In this document: positions 16,171-24,770 of the stretch, piece by piece
Layout of the letters: the number at the start of each line of letters is the position of its first letter
Position numbering within the stretch: position 1 is the first letter of the stretch
NCBI GenBank assembly: GCA_041493035.1
Contig: JBGPYB010000040.1
Span: 1 to 31,021, forward strand
Direction of reading: 5' to 3'
DNA: 31,021 nt
Source of the DNA: JBGPYB01 sp041493035
GTDB lineage: Bacteria > Acidobacteriota > Vicinamibacteria > Fen-336
The notes under the pieces: model-generated
What the model saw: the letters and a program-made list of their open reading frames with translations, nothing else
Told to the model about the DNA's origin: nothing
The model's database searches: none
Translations under genes and position numbers: made by a program

Positions 16171-18069
16171 CTATCGCGCCGTGAGAACGGCGGCGGATCG
16201 GGGCGGAACGGTGGCCTTGAGGCGGCCTCCGTCGACGCGCACCTCGCCCAAACCCCCCAGCCGGTCGATCACGACTTGGCTGTCGGTGAGGCCCGCCTGC
16301 CCGGCGTTGCAGTCGAAGGGCGCAGGCTCCGTACCGTTGTTGAGGAGCACGACGACAGACTGGCCCTCGGTCCTCCGGGCGTAGGCCCACGCCTGCTCGT
16401 CAACGCCGAGGTTCACCATGGCTCCTCGCCGCAGCGCGGGAAGCTCGGCCCGCAGGTGCAGCAAGAGGCGAAGATGGTCGAAGGTCGATTGCTCGTCCGC
16501 GGCGCGGCCTGAAGGAACAAAGGCGCTTCGGGGGTCGTCCCGCCACCCACCGGGAAAGTCGCGGCGGTTGTCGGGGTCGTTCCCGCCGGGCATGGCGATC
16601 TCGTCTCCATAATACACCATCGGGATCCCACGGGCCGTGGCCAGGAAAGTGAACGCGAGCTTCAGCCCGGCGACGGACGCCCCGGGCTCCGACATGAAGC
16701 GCGACACGTCGTGGAGACCCAGGAGCGTGACGAGCTCGGTCGGGCGCGGGTAGAGACGGTCGCGCCCGAGCATCAGCGCGACTTCACGCAGCGGCCTCCC
16801 CTCGGCAAAGGCGCGCCGGAGCGGATAGAAGAGCGGGAAGTCGAAGAGCGAATCGAGGCCGGAGTCGACGCCGTCGAAGCCGGTCGTCCCTCCCTGGTGA
16901 AACGACACGAGCGCGGGATCGGCGTCGAGCACCTCGCCGACGACCTTGAGGTGCTCGTACTCGCGTTTGATGGCGGCCATCCACGTCCGCCAGAAGGGCC
17001 GGGGAACGTACTGCCAGGTGTCCTGGCGAATGCCGTCGAGGCCGGTCACGCCGATCCACCAGAGCGTGTTCTGGATGAGGTAGCGAGACGTCTCTTCGTC
17101 GCCCTGGTTGAGGTCGGGGAGGATGTCGATGAACCAGCCGTCGAGCGTCTGCCGGCGACTTTCGAGATCCGCGTGGGGGTCCGGGATCGTCCACGTCTGC
17201 CACTTGTTCGCCAGGTGCGCCTTGGCGGTGCCGTTGAACCAGGTCGGCGTCGGCGCGTCGGCGACCCAGGGATGATAGGGACCGGTGTGATTGGCGACCT
17301 GGTCCTGAATGATCTTGATGCCCAGGGCGTGAGCGGCGTCGACCAGCTCCCGCAGCGTGGTGAGAGTCCCGAGGTGCTCCTCGACACCGTAGAAATCAAC
17401 GGCTCCGTACCCGTGGTAGTCGGTGATCGGCCCGTCGTCGTAGGTCTCCTTGTCGTTCAGATGGTTCACGTTGTCGTACCAGGGATTCAGCCAGAGCGCG
17501 GTCACGCCCAGGTCCTTGAGGTAGGGCAGGTGATCGGTGATCCCCTTCAGGTCGCCGCCGTGGTAGTAGCGGACGCGCTTGCGGTCGGTGAGTCCGCGCG
17601 ACGCGGCGGGGTCGTCGTTGGAAACGTCGCCGTTGGCGAAGCGGTCGGGCATGATGAGGTAGATCACGTCGTCGGGCGAGAAGCCCTGAAAGCGCCCGTC
17701 GCGCGGCAGCGGGGCCAGCAGCTCGAACGGAAGTTCGACAACGCCCGTGGCGGTCCGCACCTTGATCCGGCGGACACCCGGAGCCGCCTTCGGGTCGACG
17801 TGGATGTCGAGAAAGAGGTACGTCCCCGCGGCGCTGACGCGGAGCGGGCCAGCGGCGAGGCCCTCACCGACCGAATCGACGCGCGCTCCGCCAAGGTTCC
17901 TTCCGCGGACCAGGAGCCGCACCGGATCGATCGAGTGCGCGGGCCACCAGGACGGCGGCTCGACCTTCAGCACTTCCGGGCCTCCCGAGGCTGCACCGGT
18001 CCCGGCATCGGTCGCGACGGAAACAGAGGCAAAGACGAGAGCGAGGACCACGGAGTGCTTGAGGATCAC
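16171..18069 (-). CDS. Exported GH13 cyclomaltodextrinase/neopullulanase-like alpha-amylase
   Basis: The 632-residue product begins with a signal peptide (1 to about 20). An N-terminal beta domain follows (about 30-120; the start PPSWWPAHS resembles the cyclomaltodextrinase N-domain), then a GH13 TIM barrel. Conserved regions are I, DQVANH (Asp256-His261); II, LDGIRQD (nucleophile Asp350); III, VVGEVLD (acid/base Glu379); and IV, LLGLHD (Asp454). All three catalytic acids are present. It should hydrolyse alpha-1,4 links of maltodextrin, cyclodextrin or pullulan outside the cytoplasm, like SusA. The frame stays open upstream to 18708 within the transporter gene, but the GTG at 18069 overlaps the transporter stop as GTGA and gives the signal peptide, so I chose it. 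Confidence 0.93.
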   Translation of the reverse strand: MILKHSVVLALVFASVSVATDAGTGAASGGPEVLKVEPPSWWPAHSIDPVRLLVRGRNLGGARVDSVGEGLAAGPLRVSAAGTYLFLDIHVDPKAAPGVRRIKVRTATGVVELPFELLAPLPRDGRFQGFSPDDVIYLIMPDRFANGDVSNDDPAASRGLTDRKRVRYYHGGDLKGITDHLPYLKDLGVTALWLNPWYDNVNHLNDKETYDDGPITDYHGYGAVDFYGVEEHLGTLTTLRELVDAAHALGIKIIQDQVANHTGPYHPWVADAPTPTWFNGTAKAHLANKWQTWTIPDPHADLESRRQTLDGWFIDILPDLNQGDEETSRYLIQNTLWWIGVTGLDGIRQDTWQYVPRPFWRTWMAAIKREYEHLKVVGEVLDADPALVSFHQGGTTGFDGVDSGLDSLFDFPLFYPLRRAFAEGRPLREVALMLGRDRLYPRPTELVTLLGLHDVSRFMSEPGASVAGLKLAFTFLATARGIPMVYYGDEIAMPGGNDPDNRRDFPGGWRDDPRSAFVPSGRAADEQSTFDHLRLLLHLRAELPALRRGAMVNLGVDEQAWAYARRTEGQSVVVLLNNGTEPAPFDCNAGQAGLTDSQVVIDRLGGLGEVRVDGGRLKATVPPRSAAVLTAR

Positions 18070-19405
18070 GCCGGCGCCGGCCTCTCGTATTTGCCGAGTA
18101 GCGCCACGGTCAGGACGGCGGCGATCAGGATGAGCGCGCCTCCGAAGGCGACGCCGTAGGCCCGATTGTGATCGAGCAGGCTCATGATCACGCCGCCGAG
18201 TCCCAGCGAGACGCAGATCTCCGGGATCACGATGAACATGTTGAAGATGCCCATGAAGATCCCGTACTGGCTCTTGGGGAGATGCTCGACAAGGATGACG
18301 TAGGGCATCGAGACGACCGAGGCCCAGCCGATGCCCGCCCCGATCATCGGAAGGAACAACATCGCCGGCTGATGGATGAACGCCACCGAGACGAGACCGA
18401 GGCCGGCGCAGACCAGGGCGAAGGCGTGGGTTCGCGCGCGGCCCAGGCGCTTCACCAGGAAGGGTATCGAGAGGGCGAACAAAGGTGTCGCCATGCCGCG
18501 CACCATGGTGGTGAGCGCGGCGAACCGCACACCCGTCTCGTAGGCCTCGGAGTGCGGATCGGACGCTCCGAAGACGTTGTGAGGGACCGCCACGGCGTAG
18601 AACATCCACATGCAGAAGAGGCCCATCCAGGTGAAGAACTGGACCACCGCCAGCCGCTTCATGACCGACGGCATCTGGAGGTAGCAGGTCTTCGTCTCGC
18701 GCCACCATTTCCCGACGGCCTTTGCGGCTCCGCCCGCCGTGTCCGCCGAGGCAATCTCATCGGGCGGGTACTCGGGGGTCGTGGCCACGGTGTACAGGAC
18801 CGAGACGAGGAAGATCGACGCGCAGACGTAGAAGGCGTAGTGCATCGAGGTCCTGCCTCCCGTGGCCAGCGAGGGGAAGAGCCTGAGGAGGTCCAGGGAG
18901 GCGATGTAGTTCCCGAGGATCGTGCCGAGCCCGATCATCACGCTCTGGAAGGCATACCCGGTAGGACGTTGCCTCGAGTTCTGCTTGTCGGCCACGAAGG
19001 CGCGGAACGGCTCCATCGTGATGTTGAGCGAGGCGTCGAGCACCCAGAGAAGCCCGGCGGCCATCCACAAGGAGGAGGAGCTGGGCATGAGAAAGAGCGC
19101 GAGGGTCCCGAGGACCGCGCCCGCGAAGAAGTAGGGCCGGCGCCGCATGCGCCAGGCGGGAATCCACGTCTTGTCGCTCAGGTAGCCGATGATCGGCTGG
19201 AGAATGAGACCGGTGGCCGGCGCCGCGAGCCACAGGAGCGGGATCTGATCGGGGCTGGCGCCCAGCTTCTCGTAGATCGAGCTCATACGGGCGAACTGGA
19301 TCTCGAACCCGTGCTGGATGCCGAAGAAGCCGACGCTCATGTTGAAGATCTGGAGCAGCGTCAGGTCAGGCTTCTCGACCGGGGATGGGACAACCTCGGT
19401 CTCTT

Positions 19406-19409
<4 letters not shown>
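18066..19409 (-). CDS. MFS sugar transporter, SLC45/GPH-like (maltose or maltodextrin uptake)
   Basis: The 447-residue product has about twelve hydrophobic segments. The loop between the early helices (SDKTWIPAWRMRRRPYFFAG) matches the RRRPYF signature of the SLC45/plant sucrose-proton symporter group and of bacterial maltose transporters. It is likely an inner-membrane proton symporter for maltose or short maltodextrins released by the exported GH13 enzyme (inference from context). The start is an uncommon TTG at 19409 that overlaps the TGA of the glucanotransferase gene as TTGA, with GGGAG 6 nt upstream. The frame is open to 20369, but that extension only mirrors the glucanotransferase gene in another frame. 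Confidence 0.9.
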
Positions 19410-20962
<1,553 letters not shown>

Positions 20963-20969
20963 CGGCGCG

Positions 20970-21452
20970 CTACTGGATCTTCACGAGAATCGAGCTTTCG
21001 ACCAGGTTCCCTTTGTCGTCCTTCACCACGGTGGTGACGGTGAGGCTCGCGGCCCGGTCCACGGTGCTGAGAACGTAGCTCACCTGCAAGGGCACCGCGA
21101 GGGTCCCGCTGGCCTCGATGCGGTTCTTGCCGACGAAGACGATCAGGTCCTTGTCGTCATAAGCGGTCGAGGCCACGAGATGGCCGCTGGCGTTGTCGAA
21201 CACGGTCGCCTTGACCGATTGCACCACACCGCCGACCGTGCCGCTTTCGGTCAGCGTGACGATCCAGGTCGCAGTGTAGACCGGGCCCAGGGGGTTGGTG
21301 ATGGTTGAAACAATGGGGTTGGGAGCGACGGTCAGGGTGATGATCGACCGCAAGCCCGTACTCGGAGTCGTCGGTGAGCTGCTCCCGCAGGCAGACAGGG
21401 CTGCGAGAGCTGCGAGACAGAGAAGCGCCCAGGGCAGGCGGGCGAGGGGCAT
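20970..21452 (-). CDS. Small predicted lipoprotein of unknown function
   Basis: The 160-residue product has a lipoprotein signal peptide with lipobox LSAC (cysteine at residue 22), then a Ser/Thr/Pro-rich linker. The remainder looks like a single all-beta, immunoglobulin-like domain (about 35-160, for example TLTVAPNPIV and YTATWIVTLTESG). I chose the ATG at 21452 because GGAGG lies 4 nt upstream and the signal peptide begins there; the frame is open 25 codons further. It ends 7 nt before malQ and may be a surface or periplasmic accessory for maltodextrin handling, though nothing in the sequence shows sugar binding. CDGSH is 32 nt upstream on the same strand. Confidence 0.8.
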   Translation of the reverse strand: MPLARLPWALLCLAALAALSACGSSSPTTPSTGLRSIITLTVAPNPIVSTITNPLGPVYTATWIVTLTESGTVGGVVQSVKATVFDNASGHLVASTAYDDKDLIVFVGKNRIEASGTLAVPLQVSYVLSTVDRAASLTVTTVVKDDKGNLVESSILVKIQ

Positions 21453-21484
21453 GGAACCTCCGGGTCGGATGGTCAAAAGGTCGC

Positions 21485-21718
21485 TCAAGCCTTGGGGGCC
21501 GGCGGCGGAAGGTCGCGGGCCGGGCAAGCCGATTCGAAGCCGACCCTACCGTGGCTTCCGTCGCAGAAGGGCTTGTTGGCTGAGTGGCCGCATCGGCAGA
21601 GGCCGATCGCGGTCCGTCCGCTCAAACCGAAGGGCTGGCCGTCCTGGTCCACGAGGGTGATGTTTCCCTCGAGGCGAAGCGGGCCGTTGTTCCTGACGAT
21701 CACCTTGAAGTCAGACAT
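21485..21718 (-). CDS. CDGSH iron-sulfur domain protein
   Basis: The 77-residue product has the mitoNEET-type signature CRCGHSANKPFCDGSH; ligands to a [2Fe-2S] cluster are Cys41, Cys43, Cys52 and His56. The N-terminal strands (KVIVRNNGPLRLEGNITLVD) match small bacterial single-domain CDGSH proteins. Such proteins are linked to Fe-S or redox handling; the exact role is unknown. It is transcribed away from the bacterioferritin-like gene across a 77-bp region, so the two may share iron-responsive control (inference). There is no Shine-Dalgarno upstream; TAGAAT ends 6 nt before the ATG, suggesting a leaderless mRNA. The next gene downstream is the lipoprotein, 32 nt away. Confidence 0.95.
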   Translation of the reverse strand: MSDFKVIVRNNGPLRLEGNITLVDQDGQPFGLSGRTAIGLCRCGHSANKPFCDGSHGRVGFESACPARDLPPPAPKA

Positions 21719-21724
21719 GGAGGC

Positions 21725-21730
21725 ATTCTA
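21725..21730 (-). promoter_or_regulatory. -10-like TAGAAT, possible leaderless promoter of the CDGSH gene
   Basis: TAGAAT on the minus strand ends 6 nt before the CDGSH start codon, so transcription would begin at or near the ATG. No ribosome site is present, in agreement with a leaderless transcript. The -35 region 17 nt further upstream is poor (CACAAA). Confidence 0.35.
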
Positions 21731-21742
21731 CAGGAAGGCCTC

Positions 21743-21773
21743 CGGCCTTTGTGATGTCGCGGCCTTTGTGGTG
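21743..21773. repeat. Two 14-bp direct repeats in the divergent iron-gene promoter region
   Basis: CGGCCTTTGTGATG (21743-21756) and CGGCCTTTGTGGTG (21760-21773) agree at 13 of 14 positions with a 17-bp period. The first overlaps an inverted repeat AAGGCC-TCC-GGCCTT (21735-21749). They lie between the divergent CDGSH and bacterioferritin-like genes and could be binding sites for a regulator of both, or a chance local duplication. Confidence 0.4.
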
Positions 21774-21795
21774 AACTAGCCGGAGGGGGGTGACC

Positions 21796-22344
21796 ATGGC
21801 GAAAGAGTTCCTGACGGACATCGAGGCCCTGCGGAAGCGGGCTCGGAGGCACATCGAGGAAGGGGCCGTCACCGAGGGATACAAGGGAGACCGGAAGACG
21901 GTCATCAAGCTCCTGAACGAGGCCCTCGCGACCGAGATCGTCTGCATCCTGCGGTACAAGCGTCACCACTACATGGCCACGGGGATCCACGCCCAGGCCG
22001 TGGCGGCGGAGTTCCTCCAGCACGCGAACGAAGAGCAGATGCACGCCGACCAGATCGCCCAACGCATCACGCAACTGGGGGGCGCGCCGGACTTCTCCCC
22101 CGAAGGCCTCACGACCCGCAGCCACTCGGAGTACGTCGAGGGAGAGACCCTTGTCGAGATGATCAAGGAGGACCTGGTGGCCGAGCGCGTGGCGATCGAC
22201 TCCTACGGCGATATGATCCGGTACATCGGCGACGACGACCCCACGACCCGCCGGATGCTCGAGGGGATCCTGGCGATGGAAGAGGAGCACGCCGACGATC
22301 TGGCCAACCTCCTGGCGACACTCGACCCGACGAAGAAGGGATGA
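21796..22344 (+). CDS. Bacterioferritin-like di-iron protein
   Basis: The 182-residue product is a four-helix ferritin-like protein. Di-iron ligands are in family order: Glu47 (ALATEIVC), Glu80-x-x-His83 (EEQMH), Glu130 (VAERVAI) and Glu162-x-x-His165 (EEEH), so a ferroxidase centre is expected. It is longer than standard bacterioferritin by an N-terminal helix rich in Lys and Arg, and no methionine corresponds clearly to the heme ligand. Roles may include iron storage or protection from peroxide. I chose ATG 21796, which has GGAGG 9 nt upstream; the in-frame GTG at 21790 lies too close to that site. The stop overlaps the next start as ATGA, making it the first gene of a cofactor operon. Confidence 0.92.
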   Translation: MAKEFLTDIEALRKRARRHIEEGAVTEGYKGDRKTVIKLLNEALATEIVCILRYKRHHYMATGIHAQAVAAEFLQHANEEQMHADQIAQRITQLGGAPDFSPEGLTTRSHSEYVEGETLVEMIKEDLVAERVAIDSYGDMIRYIGDDDPTTRRMLEGILAMEEEHADDLANLLATLDPTKKG

Positions 22345-23282
22345 CGTACGTCGCGGCACGTGAGGGCGCGGCCTTGGCGCGTCTCGACGAAAGGGGCGTG
22401 CTGGCGGCGACGGGGCCCGACCGCCAGAAGTTCCTCCACAACGTCCTGAGCAACGACGTGTCCGGGCGCGTGCCCGGACAGGGCAGCCTCGCGGCCTTGA
22501 TGGACGTGAAGGGGCATTTGGTGGCGCTCATGCGTGTCCTCGTGGCGAAAGACGCCGTGCTCCTGGAGATGCCGGCCGATCGTTTGAGCCGCGTGGAGTC
22601 GGTCTTCAACCATTACAAGGTTGCGGCGCCCGTGCGCTTCACCGTCCGGCCCACAACCGTGATCGGCGTCGTCGGTCCGAAAGCGGCCGATGCGATCGCC
22701 TCGGCGGGCGGCGCCGTCCCGGAGGCTCAGGCCGAATCCCACGTCACCGGCCGCATCGCCGGCCACGAAGTGCTCGTGGCCCGGGCCTCGGACCTGCCGG
22801 CACGCGGCCTCGTCGTTCACGTGGCACCCGAGGGCGCCGCAGCCGTGGTCGACGCCCTGAAGGCCGTGGGCGTCGCGATCCTCGACGCCACGACCCTCGA
22901 CGCGCTGCGCATCGAGGACGGTCGTCCCTGGTACGGCCCCGACGTGACCGAGGAGAACCTGCTCCATGAGACGGGCCTGGTAGGCGAATATCACTCCCCC
23001 ACCAAAGGCTGCTACGTGGGCCAGGAGGTAGTGGCTCGTCTGGAGGCCCGCGGCGCCAACGTGAACAAGAGGCTTCGAGGCTTGCGTCTTGGAACCGCCG
23101 CCACCGCCGGAGCCCCGGTCCTTTCCGACGGGCGCGAGGTCGGGCGTGTGACGACGGCCGCAACGTCGCCGCGCCTCGGACCGATCGCCCTTGCCTACGT
23201 CGGGCGCGGCCACAGCGAGCCCGGCACGGTCGTCGAGGTCGGCGGCGCGCCGGCCACCGTCGTGCCCCTCCCGATGTGCTGA
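22341..23282 (+). CDS. ygfZ: YgfZ/GcvT-fold folate-binding protein for Fe-S cluster upkeep
   Basis: The 313-residue product resembles YgfZ: an aminomethyltransferase-like fold with the signature KGCYVGQE (222-229), including the conserved Cys224, followed by the C-terminal beta domain. YgfZ and its eukaryotic relative IBA57 help assemble or repair particular Fe-S enzymes using tetrahydrofolate. The ATG overlaps the bacterioferritin-like stop by 4 nt, and the next gene begins 1 nt after its own stop. A neighbouring CDGSH protein and a ferritin fit an iron and Fe-S theme. The start is well fixed by the overlap and the conserved N-terminal strand. Confidence 0.93.
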   Translation: MTYVAAREGAALARLDERGVLAATGPDRQKFLHNVLSNDVSGRVPGQGSLAALMDVKGHLVALMRVLVAKDAVLLEMPADRLSRVESVFNHYKVAAPVRFTVRPTTVIGVVGPKAADAIASAGGAVPEAQAESHVTGRIAGHEVLVARASDLPARGLVVHVAPEGAAAVVDALKAVGVAILDATTLDALRIEDGRPWYGPDVTEENLLHETGLVGEYHSPTKGCYVGQEVVARLEARGANVNKRLRGLRLGTAATAGAPVLSDGREVGRVTTAATSPRLGPIALAYVGRGHSEPGTVVEVGGAPATVVPLPMC

Positions 23283-23283
23283 C

Positions 23284-23826
23284 ATGAAGATCTATACACG
23301 CACTGGGGACGAGGGGAAAACGGGGCTCATCGACGGTTCACGCGTCTCCAAGGACAACCTGCGCGTGGCCGCCTACGGTGACGTGGACGAGCTGAACGCG
23401 GTGCTTGGCGTCGTGAAAGCGCACTCCCAGGACAAGTTCCTGAGCGACCTCATTCACCAGATCCAGCGCGACCTCCTCGCCCTGGGAGCGCAGCTCGCGG
23501 ATCCGAAGGCCAAGATCGGAACGAGGAAAGCGAAGGCGGCGTTTCCAGAGGCGCAGGTCAAGAAGCTGGAGCGCGCCATCGACCAGCGCGACGTCGTGCT
23601 GCCACCGCTGACGGCGTTCATCCTGCCTGGAGGATCTCCCCTCGGCTCGTTCCTCCATCTGGCCCGGACCGTGTGCCGGCGCGCCGAGCGCACCGTCATC
23701 TCCCTCTCCCACGAGCAGAAGGTCGAGCCTGTCTTCACCGTCTATCTGAACCGCCTTTCGGATCTCCTCTTCGTCCTCGCACGACACGCGAACCAGACGA
23801 GCGGAGCCCCCGAAGACCGCTGGTGA
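23284..23826 (+). CDS. ATP:cob(I)alamin adenosyltransferase, PduO/MMAB type
   Basis: The 180-residue product has the full PduO-type pattern. The N-terminal ATP-binding stretch is YTRTGDEGKTGL, followed by VAAYGDVDELNAVLG. The C-terminal signature is FILPGGSPLGSFLHLART, then CRRAERTVISL and YLNRLSDLLFVLAR. The enzyme transfers the adenosyl group of ATP to cob(I)alamin to make coenzyme B12. The frame is open to 23191, but the ATG at 23284 begins the conserved MKIYTRTGDEG motif and lies 1 nt after the YgfZ stop. No B12 enzyme or B12 riboswitch is visible in the window. Confidence 0.95.
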   Translation: MKIYTRTGDEGKTGLIDGSRVSKDNLRVAAYGDVDELNAVLGVVKAHSQDKFLSDLIHQIQRDLLALGAQLADPKAKIGTRKAKAAFPEAQVKKLERAIDQRDVVLPPLTAFILPGGSPLGSFLHLARTVCRRAERTVISLSHEQKVEPVFTVYLNRLSDLLFVLARHANQTSGAPEDRW

Positions 23827-24062
23827 CGCTGCGCCCGACCGTCGTGAACGATCTCGAGCGCCATGGCATCGAGGCTGGCGACGGCGACACGCCCGAGTCC
23901 CTCCGCGATCGGCTGAACGACCTCTATCTCGAGGAGGTCCGGGGCCTCAAGGCGCGCCAGGTCGCGGGGGAAATTCCGCTCAAGGAATACGCGGCCCACG
24001 TGCAGGCCCTCAAGGAGCGCTTCCCCCTTCTCGGTCTCCCTCTTTCTCTTTGGACCGAGTAA
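23823..24062 (+). CDS. Small conserved-looking protein of unknown function
   Basis: The frame starts with a GTG that overlaps the adenosyltransferase stop as GTGA and encodes 79 residues. The sequence is charged and mainly helical by eye (ESLRDRLNDLYLEEVRGLKA, then EIPLKEYAAHVQALKERFPL), with no signal peptide, cysteines or recognised motif. The tight coupling argues for a real gene that acts with the cobalamin enzyme or its neighbours. The longer open frame from 23673 is mostly a mirror of the upstream gene. I recognise no family. Confidence 0.7.
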   Translation: MTLRPTVVNDLERHGIEAGDGDTPESLRDRLNDLYLEEVRGLKARQVAGEIPLKEYAAHVQALKERFPLLGLPLSLWTE

Positions 24063-24087
24063 CATCCCGCTTCGGAGGTCCTGTCCT

Positions 24088-24606
24088 ATGACAAACCGCG
24101 TCACTGTCCGGGCGCTGCTGATCCTCGGTTCGGCCATGGCGGTCGCTCCGGCGGCGCGAGCCGCCGTGCAACCGGTCAAGAAGGGGGCGCTCATCACCAT
24201 CGCCGCCCACCTCGACCTGAAGGCGGCGCCCGCCAAGGTCTGGGCGGCTGCGGCGTCGGCCGAAGGCTTCTATGCGCTCACGGGATTCAAGCCCGACGCC
24301 GCCGACAAGGCCCGCTCCTTCACGAAGCTCGGCGACAGCATCGGCGCCTCGATCTGGGGCGACACGGGACGCCTCGTGGTCACAAGCCTGACCCCGGGCA
24401 AGGAACTGCGAGTCACGTGGGAGCCGGCCAACGCCAGCTACCTCTGCGCCAAGCGCATCATCATCGCGGCCGCCGGCACAGGCACGTCGTTCGACTATTG
24501 GGACCGCTATACCGACGACCAGCCGAGCGCCGACGAGACCGCGAAGAAGGTCCACGACGAGTCGGCCAAGGCCCTCGAGGCTTTCCGGGCCCTGGCCGAG
24601 AAGTGA
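24088..24606 (+). CDS. Exported SRPBCC-fold (START-like) protein
   Basis: The 172-residue product has a signal peptide (cleavage likely after ARA, residue 25) and an SRPBCC-type fold of about 140 residues: an opening strand, the phrase LKAAPAKVWAAAASAEGFYALTG, later LRVTWEP, and a long C-terminal helix ending KALEAFRALAEK. The superfamily has a deep hydrophobic pocket and binds lipids, aromatic or polyketide ligands. The ligand here is unknown. The start has GGAGG 9 nt upstream. The last 39 nt recur, with four mismatches, at 28308-28346 after the two propeller genes, evidence of an old duplication. Confidence 0.85.
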   Translation: MTNRVTVRALLILGSAMAVAPAARAAVQPVKKGALITIAAHLDLKAAPAKVWAAAASAEGFYALTGFKPDAADKARSFTKLGDSIGASIWGDTGRLVVTSLTPGKELRVTWEPANASYLCAKRIIIAAAGTGTSFDYWDRYTDDQPSADETAKKVHDESAKALEAFRALAEK

Positions 24607-24770
24607 AAAATAGTACGGTCAAGAGCCTCCCCAGATCCCTTCTTGACTCTGTTCCAACAGCCGTGTCAGAGTTCGTGGCGGTTCTCAAGCCCCCCAAGTG
24701 ACGGATCTGATCTTGGTCTCTTTCGGCGATGGGCCGCGGCTCTTATCCGAGCCTTGGCCGGAGGTACCCT

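Noticed and set aside
18070..18708. N-terminal extension of the GH13 frame upstream of 18069
   Set aside because: It only re-reads the transporter gene in another frame. The GTG at 18069 gives a signal peptide and the usual GTGA coupling.
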